Shown here: piece by piece, positions 45,965 to 57,497 of the stretch | Layout: every line of letters begins with the position of its first letter | How positions within the stretch are numbered: the stretch's first letter is position 1 | DNA from: Stenopsyche tienmushanensis | Taxonomy: Eukaryota > Arthropoda > Insecta > Trichoptera > Stenopsychidae | Direction: 5' to 3' | Length of the DNA: 64,000 nucleotides | NCBI GenBank assembly: GCA_008973525.1 | Contig: WACJ01000294.1 | Coordinates: 1 to 64,000 of the forward strand | Position numbers and translations under genes: made by a program | The notes under the pieces: generated by a model | Told to the model about the DNA's origin: nothing | What the model saw: the letters and a program-made list of their open reading frames with translations, nothing else | Databases searched by the model: none

Positions 45965-47735
45965 CAAACAAACATTTCTTGATCAAATATTGGTCAAAAT
46001 AGATCGTCTTATATTTTTTCTGTAAATAATAAATAAATTAAAAAATTAAATGAAAGATTATGTGAAACTTAGAGAGAATGAGAATTTTAAATCAATCTTG
46101 TGATTTTTATTTAGATTTATCTCAATTATATCCGCCCAAGATTTGAATGATTTTACTTAACCTTTCTGTCTATTAAAGGTTTAATTTCATCCCATCTATA
46201 AAATATCTAACGGAATCATAAGAAAAATATAGTTTTTTTCCAAACGTATGATGCAAAAAGGATTTCTTACGACACAAGTAAAAATGCAGGTCAGCTTAAG
46301 AAATATCATAAATTATTTTATGGAACGAAAGGATTAAAATTTCTTTACGGAACATGAAGAAAAATGTGATATCCTGTATAAATCCTACGAATAAAATATA
46401 GTACATCAATAGAAATATCTTTTTTTCTCTTACCACAAGGATTCCGAACTTTTTTTAATTTTAAATTCTGTAAAACCATTAAAAAGATAAAGGGAGATTT
46501 AGTAAGATCTATACGTAGCTACTATTTAAAACAATTTGTAAAGTATTTTTAATAGCGTCATAGCATAGAATATTTTTCTAATAGACTTTATATAGTATCT
46601 AAGAATATTTATTGCATTTTTTGATTGATTTTATGTGGGGTACATTCATACCCCGCGTCGTGTCTCAGAGTTGCTTTGTGAAGTATTCTGATTAAAAAGT
46701 TATTTGACTGCTTTATGTTTTCTAATGTCACGTCGTTCGATACCGCCGCTTGCCTTTTTATGGAAAACCCGATGAAAATGTCAAATCATTTTAGAATAAT
46801 TAGATTGTACGTTTCTTTGTTAGCATCGGCTAGAATGTGCGCTCTATAGCAGTCGCTTTCAGGGCTCAATGCACATAATGGAGTTTGAAATTATCACAAT
46901 TTATTATTGAGATGCATTGTCAACGACAAAGACACAATTTACAAGGAAATGCATGGCTTCTCATTGTATAATAGCACTCGGATGCAATGAATGCAAATGG
47001 GTCACAAAAAATGGAGAACGCTGGGCGTTTGACATGCAACAGCCGAAGTGCACATATTTTTTATTGTCACGTTCCTAATATCTCAATCACGAATCTCGAC
47101 AGCCGTACCCGTTTACCTACATTTTCTGTGGAAAAAGTGGTGCTGATGGAAACTCGACGGGTACCGTAACTTTCTAGCAGGCGAGTTGACAAGTAAAACC
47201 TGAGATTTAAGACTATTGGATAAAATGAGTAACACGCGATCGGAGCCATTTGAAGTTATATAAACACCTGTCGGATGGAACCCATACACAATCTCGGGGA
47301 AAATGGAAGTTTTCTATTAAATATCGTCCGATCCGCCTGAATCATCTTATTTTATTGGCGCTTCTGCGTTAATGATCGATTCGTTTTGTGGGCTCTCACT
47401 TTTGCAGCCACCCGTTCTTGAGTCGGCTATTAAGTGCATTTCTCTGATGAAGGTTTCACAATCAAATTGTATGCAAGGCGCTATAGGGAATAAGTTATGC
47501 AATAATTGGTGCAGCGTAGCGCGGACATGGTTTTAGTATCGCTTGTCCAAACCGAAAAAATATTTCTTAAGTCGTTATTCAATCAATATTTTTATGTAAG
47601 ATCAATTTTGCAGTCGAGGTGCCGCCGAAATGCATTGCATTTTGATGCAAAAAATGCTAAATGAATTACTGCTAAAATTGGCACTATTTGCCAAGCAAAT
47701 CATATTTTTCATCCTGATTTCTTATTATTTTGCCA
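45965..47735. other. Unassigned, AT-rich then mixed
   Basis: 45,965-46,620 is AT-rich without features. 46,630-47,600 is more complex and GC-richer, with 60-codon frames on both strands at 46,987-47,249, none recognised. Confidence 0.3.
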
Positions 47736-47739
47736 TGTC

Positions 47740-48002
47740 TATCAGGCTCCGTTTTAACTATCTATTGCTAGCTGCAGTCTTTTTTTGTAATCTCCTTATA
47801 AAACAACTTTGCTTTCATGGCCAATATGGGCCCAGAAATAGAAATATGCCTATTTTATTCCAGATTTAGGCAGTCCAGAATCACACTTTTGCATTTTTTA
47901 CATTGACGAAGCTTTGCTGTACATATGCACTATAGTTGTATTGGGATGTCGGACTATAGGGGGTACCGGATTAGACCGGGCTGGATTACCGCAGGTCTGC
48001 TG
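47740..48002 (+). mobile_element. Tigger/pogo-type element D, copy 3 (5' truncated)
   Basis: Shares CCTTATAAAACAACTTTG, the GGCCAATATGGGCCCAGAAA block, TACATTGACGAAGCTTTGC, GTCGGACTATAGGGGGTACC and the 3' end GCAGGTCTGCTG with copies 1, 2 and 4. The left half is missing. TTTA, not a clean TA duplication, follows the end. Confidence 0.7.
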
Positions 48003-48009
48003 TTTACGG

Positions 48010-48115
48010 TTTATGCACGAGTTTAAAACTTTGGCGTCATAATTTAAACATACGAGTGTAAATGAAAATCCATTTGGAGACATAATTTCGACTTACGAGA
48101 GGAAAGGGTTAATAC
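48010..48115. repeat. Repeat E, copy 1
   Basis: GAGTTTAAAACTTTGGCGTCA, CATAATTTCGACTTACGAGA and GGAAAGGGTTAA match 56,590-56,655 in order. Ending in GGGTTAA suggests one arm of a TTAA-targeting (piggyBac-type) element, but the other arm was not found. Confidence 0.45.
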
Positions 48116-48119
48116 TGCT

Positions 48120-49270
48120 CGCGATAAGTTTGCATTAAGTATCGGTGTTCGCTAAAAATGCCTCGCATGAAATGGGTTAATATAATACATCATTATATCG
48201 CTTTATCTTATAAGTGCAGCTCACAAAGTGATATCAGATGTCAGAGTCAATTAATGATTATATGGCGAATCGTATAAATAAAATGTCGCCATCAGCTGTT
48301 GGACAGTCGTTAGGATCTATTATAGAAAATGATTTGGAAAATATCAATAGAAATCTCGCGCATCTGTCGCACGCCATTGATATCGATATATTAAACGGAA
48401 TAATAAAAATGACGATTTACGTGCATAATCTAAACGCATATTAGAATGTCGTCCGTTCGTCGAGTGAAATGTAAACTTGCTCATCAAAATATCTTCGCGT
48501 GCTTCATCATCCATCATCAACACCCGCAGAATGGAAAATTAATGGGAAAACATCTGCCGTGGATGTGAATGCCATGATTTATGAACGGGGCATTTAAAAC
48601 GTTTAATTTAATCGCGATAATTGCTCGCCAGCCTTTGTATCGCATAATTTATTGTTTTGGGAAAATTCTTGAAATATCTCAAAATACGATACAAATGTGA
48701 TATATGTTCAACATGTTTGCAAATTTTGGCGATCGTATGAAACGAGTAATAAAGTAAAACCATAATAATTTCATCCTGCTGAAATTGTCTTGTCCAAATT
48801 TCATTTCATTTAAATCCTATTTTCTTTGCCAATTTTTTAGCATGACTTGTTATTGAAAAGGCTCAAATTTCCATTCCAGGATCTAAAATTGTATCATATT
48901 TGTCGTTCAAAAACCAATAAATATAGGTCTTCTAACAATGGTTGATTGATACCAGCATCCAATGCACATCGTCATTAAAATATTTGGCATATTGAAAATT
49001 ATATTTACATTGATCTTTACAAGATCAAAATATTTCACTATAGTCAACTTAGCGGTGATTCACACACAAATATTTCATGTAAAAATAATTTGGCTTCGGG
49101 CGTCAAATTGGAAAATGGATGGAATATCTATAAATATTAAGTCATAAATCAATCGAACTTTAATGATGCGTCATAATTATTTAATATGCGGCTGCCATTG
49201 CATACGCGTCGGCCATCTCGTATGATTTCCTTAGCGAAAGGTCACATTCCGTTATTTTGTGAATTACTGT
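48120..49270. other. Unique sequence with a 68-codon ORF
   Basis: A plus-strand frame at 48,238-48,444 (from ATG to TAG) is compositionally protein-like (MSESINDYMANRINK..., then NLAHLSHAIDIDIL) but matches no family I know. The remainder is unique AT-rich DNA. I would not call a gene here. Confidence 0.25.
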
Positions 49271-49363
49271 GATGCGTTTGACTCCACGCCATCTTCAGGA
49301 GCCCGCAATCTTCGTCGCAGCTGCCTTAAGAAGCCCACCACGAGGGGCATCTCGAGTAGTGAG

Positions 49364-50356
49364 TAGGGATTCCAATCCGGATATTCGGATATTCGATATC
49401 CGGATATATTCGTCAGTTTTCGGCCTATTCCATAGTATTCGTAATCATTTTTGCCCGGTTGACACGCGTCTGGAATAAAGATTTTCGCAACTTATGAACG
49501 TAAAATTGGAGTTAAACCATCGCCAAAACACACAATTAGTATTGTTTTGAATCAATGACATTGATTGTTGACAGTAGCGTTACCTACCTCATTTCTATTC
49601 TCAGAGAAGTTTGAGAGTTTTTGACCCGCTTAAGGTTGTATTCGTTTTGATGAGTTTTGTCGATGTGAGATAAGATTTGAAGTGTCCACGAAGACGGTAT
49701 GCATAGACTTATCTAGCGCAAAAAGCAAGTATTATCTGCTGATGCATGACGGGATTTGACGGCTGTGTACGTCAATGTGTTAATATAATATTTTACCACC
49801 TCTAGGAAAGATCACACGAATACTGGGGTATTCACTACCTGAGTGAAATCATTACTTAGGGATATTGTTTTTTTGCCTTCCCCGAGCTCTGGTGCTATGA
49901 ATATCTTATCTGGTGTGGAAATAATACCTCATTCTCTTTCATTTTAAAAATTGCACCATGAAATGCAAAATTCAATGTTGTTTCTCGCGAAAACGAAGAA
50001 ATATGACAGTACAAATAACCTGAAAAAATATTTGAAATATTTAGATCAATATAGAAGGACAGAAAAGTTGGACGTGTTATTTAATACACTTCTAACAATA
50101 GAACCAACGTAAACAGCTACTGAACGAGCATTTTCAAAGGCAGGACAAACTAAAACTAAATTAAGAACAAACAACAAACATTTAATGCTCTGTTATGTTT
50201 AAAATATGAATTTTCAAGTTTCAATAAATTACAAAAATACGCTCGTTTTCAATGGTAATGTTTGTTATTTTCATACGTCCGAATATATCCGAATAGTGTC
50301 AAAGTTTACTATTCGATATTCGAATAGCTGATAATGACGAATAATTGTAATCCCTA
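49364..50356 (+). mobile_element. 993-bp hAT element with exact 8-bp target duplication
   Basis: Termini are TAGGGATTCCAATCC and, reverse-complemented from the right, TAGGGATTACAATTA. Flanks are GTAGTGAG at 49,356-49,363 and GTAGTGAG at 50,357-50,364, an exact 8-bp duplication, the hallmark of hAT transposition. Subterminal CGGATATTCGGATATTCGAT at the left and TCCGAATATATCCGAATAG at the right are likely transposase-binding motifs. It retains only a piece of its transposase gene, so it is a deletion derivative. Confidence 0.92.
50041..50215 (+). pseudogene. hAT transposase C-terminal dimerisation domain fragment
   Basis: The plus frame reads LDQYRRTEKLDVLFNTLLTI, EPT, a stop in place of Ser, then TATERAFSKAGQTKTKLR and LMLCYV. 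This is the hAT C-terminal dimerisation domain (..L...PTS...ERAFS.AG....KLR.....LM.L...). It lies inside the 993-bp element in the orientation expected for its own gene. The zinc finger and RNase H-like catalytic core are gone. Confidence 0.8.
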
Positions 50357-50509
50357 GTAGTGAGGTAGTGCGAGGGCTGGACGCGCCCATGCGCCTCCCA
50401 TCTTAGCCCGAAGGGCCTCAACAATAAGGACGGGAGCGTCCACTCAGTAGCGATGGGGCTCTGCAGCCCCGAGATGGACTCGCAGGATACGCGAGGGAAA
50501 TTAAATATA

Positions 50510-50980
50510 ATCACGAATTAATTGTTGTTTTCAAATTTACAACATTGTTAATTTAAATTGAGATTTTGATAGAGTTTGTAACCTTTCAAATTCTTATTTT
50601 TTTTATTAAATGCTTCAAGATCAATAAGCTATTTGTGAATTTATATCGAAAGGATTTCGTGGAAAATAAAATCGATTCCCACGAGTCTTCACATTCGTCC
50701 TTTCGCATAGCAATCATTTTATTTCTCAACACGTGACTTCATCAAAGCAAGTTTCGCGATATTGTCATTATAAAATATTAACGACCGGCGATAATTGTTA
50801 CGAGTGTTCTCTAGTTTGAACCATTCATTATGCTACTAGACTCGCCGTACGCACATTCCCCATGTAAATAATTCGCCATTGTATTGCACAAACGTTTCCT
50901 TTTAATATAGTTAGTTATGGTATTAGATATGCATCTGACAAGTGGATTTTGCAATTTTAAAGTGCATAAATATATTATAA
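50510..50980. other. Unassigned AT-rich DNA
   Basis: Nothing seen. Confidence 0.35.
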
Positions 50981-50984
50981 ATAC

Positions 50985-51136
50985 ATAAGCGAGGCCGTCG
51001 TTTAGAGCCACGTTGATTGACGGCGAGCTTTCTTGAAGCTCGTTGTCCTGGCGTTGACCCAGTTTCGCATATAAAATGCGATTTTTCCCATTGAAGGCTG
51101 ATCGGGCGCATGGCGTGGATGTGCTCGGACGATCTT
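50985..51136 (-). CDS. Candidate coding exon, minus strand
   Basis: In a GC-rich island the minus strand is open through NGKNRILYAKLGQRQDNELQ and continues to VALNDGLA. An acceptor-like CGGCTTCTAG sits at 51,137-51,146 and a weak donor (ATGTATTT) follows at 50,983-50,984. A second minus frame is also open here for more than 100 codons (50,923-51,249), so the choice of frame is not secure. No family is recognised. If real, it would lie downstream of the 57.5-kb exon on the same strand. Confidence 0.22.
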
Positions 51137-51139
51137 CTA

Positions 51140-51925
51140 GAAGCCGAATAACGGCCGACGTTACGAAATCGAGTCGCGGCCGGTGTAATAATTAAAAGGA
51201 GACTACTTATTTTATAAGCCGCGTAACTGTAATGGTCGTGACGTGCCACGAACTTTGATACCGGTTGGACAATTTGCTTTCGTCGGTGGCATTACGAAAT
51301 TCGGCAGCTCTCGGACATGTGATGCTTCACCAAAATTTCTTGAAGCTAATGCCAATGTGGGCTTGGGAACCTGATTGAAATGCGAAATATGCACGTGGCC
51401 TTTGAAAACACCAGCGACTGTCAACTGCGCAACTCTACGAGACCGTCTTGCTCTCATCCGAATGCTAAATTTGATGATTGTTTCGGAAGCGGTGGCGAAA
51501 CGTGCTTTTTTCCCAAGACTAACCATCCCACTGGAGATTCAATGTTTCGCCATCGAAAACACCAGGACTTGTCTTGCCAAACGGTTTGAGAACGAGACAA
51601 TGAAAACCCCAAGCAATCTATGCCGAATAATGGAATCCGTTCAGCGTATTAATTGCAGAGTCGCATTGGCAAACATCTTCATAAATTGCCATCTTTCTTA
51701 TTTATTTTTTGTTGAGCGGAAAAAAGGTCATCATCATCACCGGTGCCGTTTTCATGTCACTGTAATAATAGATCGTTTTGCAACCTCACCGATACCTTTG
51801 TCGGCAAGAGCTTCTTTAGTACGCATTTGAAGAACGTGAACCTTTCTTTTATATGATAATTGAAGTAGTTGATCATCGTTGGACTTGGAGCGACCCAACA
51901 AAAATCATATAAATTAACCATTCCT
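51140..51925. other. GC-rich unique island with contradictory frames
   Basis: 51,210-51,830 has long frames on both strands (104 codons minus, 151 codons plus). Neither has a recognisable domain and they overlap, so at most one is real. Higher GC and CpG content than the surroundings suggests an exon or promoter of a host gene. Confidence 0.3.
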
Positions 51926-51929
51926 TCAC

Positions 51930-52146
51930 CATGCTGTATTTTATTGTAATATGCCCGAAGTAACATTAAGCATCGCATCGAGTGTTTCATCATTTAGGCT
52001 GAATTTGATTCTGGAAGACAGGCAACTTGTTGCTGAAAATGCACGCTCAGCTTCCACACTCGTTGGAGGTATCATTATCAGATATTTAAATACTAGTTCG
52101 AGTTGATGATCGCGTTTTCGTATAACACCATCAATGTGGCTGATAA
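51930..52146 (-). pseudogene. hAT transposase C-terminal domain, frameshifted
   Basis: The minus strand reads HIDGVIRKRDHQLELVFKYL, IMIPPTSVEAERAFSATSCL and NDETLDAML, then the frame shifts to LLRAYYNKIQHG. This is the hAT C-terminal dimerisation domain (PTS..AERAFSA....R..L.DETLDAL..LR.YYN). It is a different lineage from the fragment at 50.1 kb. Its 5' side is cut off at 52,148 by repeat A, and a short duplicate of the junction (HIDGVIRKRGHQLELAFKYL) recurs at 62,198-62,260 next to another A copy. Confidence 0.85.
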
Positions 52147-52148
52147 AA

Positions 52149-52775
52149 TTTCTGCTGAGACACGGACTATAACTCGCAAAATTCCCGATTTCCTGACAAA
52201 TTATTTATTTTCATCGCTGCAGATGAATATTTATATACTATAATACTTTGATGTGATTCGTAATCATATTACGGAGGAATACAAAAATTCTGAACCCCGT
52301 ATCTATTATATTTCATATCGATATTCCCATTATTAGAGTCGAGGTGTAGTAAATACATCACCGGTAGGGAAAGGTTAATATAACAATTTGAAAATATATA
52401 TACATATATATATATGTACTGTATATATGTACACCCATCCCTCGCTGAACACGATACTCGTTTAACACGGTTTCGTTTTAACACGGTTTCAGTTTTGGTG
52501 AAAAAATATATGTTTTGACGTTTCGTAGATGTGAACACAGCTGTGCGAAATTCTAAGAATAACGGTAAGGGTATACAGGAATAGAACTGCGCATTTCAAA
52601 CAATAAATAGTACTTAGAATATATAGACAGTACATCAGACATATAGTCTCGCTTAACACGATTTCGCTTAACACGGCGATCTGGCAGAACCTATCTTCCG
52701 TGTTAAGCGAGGGATGGGTGTATTCATAAATTAGACAGTTATTGCCCCTGGGCGCCGCCTAAGCTCTCCAATTAA
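52149..52775 (+). repeat. Dispersed repeat A, copy 3 (contains a MITE)
   Basis: From TTTCTGCTGAGACACGG to CCAATTAATAGTTACGCCAC, interrupted at 52,432-52,720 by a TA-flanked element. It is fused on its left to the hAT fragment. Confidence 0.85.
52432..52720. mobile_element. pogo/Tigger-type MITE nested in repeat A
   Basis: A 289-bp element with terminal inverted repeats CACCCATCCCTCGCTGAAC and CACCCATCCCTCGCTTAAC (21 of 22 identical over the first 22 bp), flanked by TA at 52,430-52,431 and 52,721-52,722. Additional CGCTTAACACGG-type motifs occur just inside both ends. The repeat A copy at 42.4 kb shows the empty site with a single TA, which proves insertion. The CCTCGCTTAA ends resemble Tigger-family termini. 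Confidence 0.9.
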
Positions 52776-52943
52776 TAGTTACGCCACTTATGTCACTATT
52801 AATCTCACTAAGATGTTCTGTCATTTTATTTTTCATATGGTTTTGAAAAGGCGTACAGTTCCGCAGATGTTGGCATGTCTCTTCTATTGTCGTTAGAGGG
52901 TTAAGGGGGGTCGATCTTTTTTGTTTCAAGCCGACAAACAGGA

Positions 52944-53166
52944 GATTATATTACGAAAGAATACAAAAAATCCTAATCCCGTATCTATTATATTTCATAT
53001 TGATATTCCCATTATTAGAGTCGATGTGTAGTAAATACATCACCGGTAGGGAAAGATTAATATAATAATTTGAAAAACATATATGTACTGTATATATGTA
53101 TACATAGACTAGACAGTTACTACCCCTAGGCGTCGCATAAGCTCGCTAATTAGTAGTTACGCCACT
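52944..53166 (+). repeat. Dispersed repeat A, copy 4 (5' truncated)
   Basis: Starts within A at TTATATTACGAAAGAATAC and runs to TTAGTAGTTACGCCACTG. It continues into TTTCCAAGCATCCAGATTTC and CCTTCATCGTGCTAGTG, which also follow copy 5, so the full repeat may extend about 65 bp beyond the usual end. Confidence 0.8.
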
Positions 53167-53274
53167 GTTTCCAAGCATCCAGATTTCGGCGGGAATATCT
53201 CGATTTAGTAGCCTTCATCGTGCTAGTGATGTGTACGATTTCTGTTAAATAAAAAATTCTGTCCGATATTCCGA

Positions 53275-53530
53275 GATTGGATACTTAGAGAGAAACAGAG
53301 ACGGAAAGAGTGTGTTGCGTACATCGTACGATTGTATAGATCTTTAACCTAAATTTATCGACTAATAAGGATAAGTTGAATGATACAATGAATTTATTTC
53401 AAGTGTATTGTTTATGTTTACGCAAAGAAATGACCGAATATTGTGTGCTATCGACAGTGTTTATTTATTTATGTACAAGCTTCATACACGTTGCGACGGT
53501 CCTGATAAATAAATGGGTTTGTACGGATGA
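53275..53530 (+). repeat. Dispersed repeat C, copy 4
   Basis: GAGAGAAACAGAGACGGAAA, TACATCGTACGATTGTATAG, GTGTATTGTTTATGTTTACG, TGTGTGCTATCGACAGTG and TTATTTATTTATGTACAAGC match the other C copies in order. It starts about 110 bp after repeat A copy 4. Confidence 0.75.
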
Positions 53531-53534
53531 TAAG

Positions 53535-55330
53535 TGGCGGACATACAAATATAGCATCTAAGTTTATGTGATTTAAAATTAGCTCACTACTCAAAGATTT
53601 AATATGGATTAAGATGACATTTATAATAATTGGTTATAAAATAATAATAGTTTATAAGTATAATAATACTAGACCAACTACAAGAATCACATATTTTTTG
53701 TAACGCTTCATAAGATTACTATTTAGTTTTGTTAAATAATTGTTCTTCATGCTTGTAAATACATTTTAAAAAAGACAATAGATTTCTCTATATTTTTTAA
53801 TTATTATCAATTGACATTATTTGGTTGTTTTTCAACAAATGTTGAAATACAATTGACATTAATTTACTTTTTTTTTAAACCTTTTTAAAGTACGCCAAAT
53901 TGGCTCGACATTCTTAACTCAACTACAGTTTTTTTCGATTGGAATTAAAAGTGTAAGAGTGCAATTTAAAAAGGTAGTAATTATAAATATTTTTATTTTT
54001 TATCGATGAAACAAAGAGGACCTACATAGACGCAATGACAGTTGAAAGTTGCATTTCTCCTTTGGGTTTTATGATTGGGTCGTAAAAATTAATGGACAAA
54101 TATATCATCAAATGTGTTAAGAGATTAAGCAAACATTGTAATTTTTAAAGCACGCAATCTCCACAAGTTCAGTAATTTCAGAAAAAAATTAAATCATCAC
54201 AAGAGCTTTTAATGTACCATACAATTCCCAACGACTCCTCTGTCATTTTGAGTTTCTTATTCGGACAGCTTGTAATCGTATACTTTAATGGACATGTTAA
54301 AAATGCAAATAATTGCGATCGTATCTTATGCATCATGTTTTTTTCAGAAGGATCTGTGCTTCTTTTAAATTAACAACCAAGTCTTGTATTATATCATATA
54401 ATATGAAGTGTTTGTATTCTGTTCCTTTTTTGGATTGTCAGATTATCATCTCGATGCGACTATTAAATACATCAATTCAAAAGCGATTTTTTTTCTTGAT
54501 TCGAGGACCGATTGGGTACGATACCTGCCCATTTTCCGTGATTCATTATGACACAATTATATAACTATTACAGCCGAACGAGTGCCAATAATAAAAGTAG
54601 CCGTGACTTTTTTAACAAGTTATTAGACTACCTGTTTAGCAGTAGAATGCGACTGACCGGTCTAGAAAAAAAAAACAGTAAATATATTTAATAATCCGAA
54701 CGGTGAGAAAAAAGTTGAAATCGTCTGGAGATATATATCTGATGTTTTTTCGCGAAATATTTTTTTTTCTAAAACCAACTCAATTTCAAACATACGCGCG
54801 CAAATAAATCATTCACGAGCGATATTTTTGGTTTGCACATTAAAAAAAATTGCAACAAAATAGTATATCTTAGGCGTTGTCAAAGGCGTATTTGACCGGT
54901 GGCCTTTCTCTTTATTTATCTATTTATACATTTGATTTGCGCCATAAAATGATAGTGCAAATGAATAATGGCGTAAGCCGAGTGTCAGGCGAAACAATGA
55001 GCTGTTATTTTTGTCAAATGTTTCGCTTATTGTACGCGAACAATGTCAAACGTACGTGTAACTGATATTTTGTCCGAGACAATGTTTAATTGTTATTTGT
55101 GCGAAAGGCACTTAAAAAATTCAATTCCGTCGTAAAAAATTTACAGTTAAATTGTTGGCAAGGTCGCCGGAATATCTTGTTTTGTATCAATGGTAAACGT
55201 GTATTTTTACGCCTAAAAAGCTGTTATGGAGTCAATAAATGTATGCATTTTTCCACTTGTGCGTCATATGAAAATTCCGAAAAAATACACTTTTATATTA
55301 GGTCCTCCCGAAAGAAATCCATTTTTTTCA
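53535..55330. other. Unassigned AT-rich DNA
   Basis: No repeat partners. Frames of 83-111 codons without motifs. A mariner-TIR-like string (TATTAGGTCCTCCCGAAAG) lies at about 55,298. Confidence 0.3.
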
Positions 55331-55334
55331 TCTA

Positions 55335-55572
55335 CAATATAAAAATTAATATCTGTTTGTTCGTATGTAATGCGCTGCCATACCGTTCATCAGATTGCGA
55401 TAAAACTTCGTCCACTTATTGCTAAGGATTGCGCGAGTAACATAGGCATAGTCAAATATATAAAAATCGATGTTTGTTTGTCCGTATTTAATGCACTACC
55501 ATACAGTTCATCCGATTGCAATAAAACTTTGTCAACGTATTGTTTATACTTGCAGAAATAACATAGGTATAG
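55335..55572 (+). repeat. Two tandem 118-bp units
   Basis: Units start at 55,335 and 55,453. Each contains a TGTTTGTNCGTATNTAATGC block, CTACCATACAGTTCATCCGA, TTGCAATAAAACTTTGTC and ACATAGGTATAGT, at roughly 80% identity by eye. Phrases of this type occur in tandem near the 3' ends of some insect Helitron-like and related elements. That association is from memory, and no Helitron hairpin or CTRR end was found. Confidence 0.7.
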
Positions 55573-55754
55573 TAATATGTATTATTGTGTAACACTTGTT
55601 ATCAATATATAGAAAAACGAGAAATCTTATGCAGAAAATGATAACATTTTCGTCCATTTTCACATGTAATACATTTTTTTTAGTAAAACACATACTTATA
55701 GTCGCGGAAGTATGTGCTTTTATAGTAAAATAGTATCAATAGTATAAGATGTAC

Positions 55755-56345
55755 CCATAAAGATTTTCGTTTTTTAAATGAGATTTCCATCGTTAGATAT
55801 AACCTTTTTCCATCTATTTGGCAACATTTTAATGCCTCTGTCACAAAGCATAACAGGGTTTGAACGAAAATATTCCATAAGTCTATTATTGATCTCATCG
55901 TTTGTTTTGTAACTTTTCCTATCAAAATAATGCTGCATAGTTCTAAAAAGATAGAAATCTGACGGAGCGATGTCTGAAGAATAAGGAGGATGTCGAATTG
56001 TCTTCCATCCAAGCGTTATTTTCGCCATATGGGAGCTAGCAATATCATGCTGCAAAAACACTTGTCTTCGATGCACGAGAGAGGGTCGTTTTTTTTTTAA
56101 TTTCCGCCCCGTCGGACTTAGGGGTTGGTTTTTCTAACTGACTCTTTGATAGCCATTGATTTTTACATCCATAATTAGAATAAAGAACTCATTTCTCATC
56201 TCCAGTTATTAAGTCGCCGAAAAACGGCGTTTTTAGCGGCGTAATTCGCATGTATAAATGCGGTGGCCCAAATTCTCTTCGCTCAGTTCGTGCGGCACCC
56301 ATCTTCCTTGTCTTCACACCTTCCCGATTTTTTTCAGATTTATTT
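55755..56345 (-). pseudogene. Mariner transposase pseudogene, D2-D3 region shortened
   Basis: Minus-strand remnant with stops and frameshifts. In order: RWVPHELSEENLGHRIYTC, a degraded GDE(K)W region, VHRRQVFLQHDIASSHMAK (second Asp, family HDNARPH), RHPPYSSDIAPSDFYLFRTM (third Asp), the helix with DEINNRLMEYF, and the C-terminus GIKMLPNRWKKVISNDGNLI. The last 100 codons (55,774-56,076) are open. The two aspartates are separated by 28 residues, not the 34 typical of mariner, showing an internal deletion. Helix-turn-helix 1 is missing. It is a dead copy. Confidence 0.9.
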
Positions 56346-56589
56346 GAGCACTCGACCATGAGTATCCGAGTATTTCTGAAACCAATTCGAATAAACTCTT
56401 CATTCGGCGAAAATCGATCCGTTGTAAATTGGGTTGTTAAATTTAAATTTTAAAAATCAAAATTTATTCTTGATGAATATAGTCACCAAAAAAGCACAAA
56501 ACACGACTTAAAAGTGCAGCATCCTAAGTGCAACTAATTCTCATAATAAAATAAATAGCAAAAATAATTTATGGAACATAATATATCGT

Positions 56590-56655
56590 CTATATATGCG
56601 AGTTTAAAATTTTGGCGACATAATGTCGACATGCGATTGGAAAGGGTTAAATTGA
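56590..56655. repeat. Repeat E, copy 2
   Basis: GCGAGTTTAAAATTTTGGCG, CATAATGTCGACATGCGAT and GGAAAGGGTTAA match 48,010-48,115. Ends in GGGTTAA like copy 1. Confidence 0.45.
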
Positions 56656-56659
56656 AAAA

Positions 56660-57490
56660 GAAATAATGAATGTTTTTTTAGGATAGCCAATTATGTGCGA
56701 TAAGATACGAGTATATGAAAACTGGAACGGATGTTCAATAAAAGATTAGATTTAATGATGTGGGAATTCTTAGTATCATAAGACTTATGTAAAATAAAAT
56801 ATTATATATTTGGTGTTCTACATATCTAAGAGTATAATTAGTATTTAAAATTATACTGGTTCTATAAATTACAATTGCTCTATATATTCGATTGCGTTGT
56901 TTTGACACTACAAAAGCCATTTCCTTCAGAGCCTTGCAAAACGCAACAGGATTGATAACATTTTTTTTTTTAAAGAGGAAGGAATTCGTTTACTTTTTAA
57001 ATCAACATAATTCGAACATAACATACTAATATCCGCCCATTAAAACAAAATCCGATTATGGAAAAGCATCATGTGAAACGCGCTTACGCACCATTGCGAA
57101 AGGAAATATGATAATGAACTTAGCGTGAAATTTACCTTGTCACGTGGCATTGACGTTACATAAAATATTCGAATCGCGGCAACGAAATCAATTAGAACAC
57201 TACAAAAAAGACCACAACCGACGGCAATCATTCTCCACTCATTGTTTTATAAAACGTCAAAAAATTCGGCGATTATTAATGTTTGCCCGCCCAAAGCGAC
57301 CGCCTTCACCGGCCGCGTTATACAACGGTCAAATTTATTAGCAACTCGCCAGTGCAGAAAAAATGCCCACAGTGTGTTATAATTTTCGTAAGGCGATCGC
57401 TCAATTATATCGACTACTGCTTTTTCGGCTGGGGCGAACAAAAAAAAAATCGCCGAATACCTTCCGGGTAACCATCGATTAAATCACAAT
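56660..57490. other. Unassigned; GC-richer from 57.04 kb
   Basis: AT-rich to 57,000, then more complex sequence with 62-65 codon frames on both strands, none recognised. It lies immediately downstream of the minus-strand exon described next, so it would be intron of that gene. Confidence 0.3.
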
Positions 57491-57497
57491 CACTTAC

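Larger units (their letters stand above)
49275..50505 (+). repeat. GC-rich repeat L, copy 2, split by a hAT insertion
   Basis: The outer parts (49,275-49,363 and 50,365-50,505) are GC-rich and become continuous when the hAT element and one target duplication are removed. The first part is open in one frame (SGARNLRRSCLKKPTTRG...) and that frame continues across the repaired junction to a TAG. The second part matches 32,590-32,705. This looks like the 3' end of a retrotransposon ORF plus its 3' UTR, but the family is not identified. Confidence 0.5.

Noticed and set aside
46431..46480. 34-nt minus-strand exon between TTTTACAG and GTGGTAAGAG
   Set aside because: Splice signals look fair but the segment is almost pure A/T and unframed; likely chance.
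49795..49930. Third copy of repeat J
   Set aside because: Only the TTGCCTTCCCC string and a loose flanking pattern match; too weak.
51375..51830. 151-codon plus-strand ORF
   Set aside because: Overlaps long minus frames and has a histidine-rich, low-information tail and no recognisable domain.
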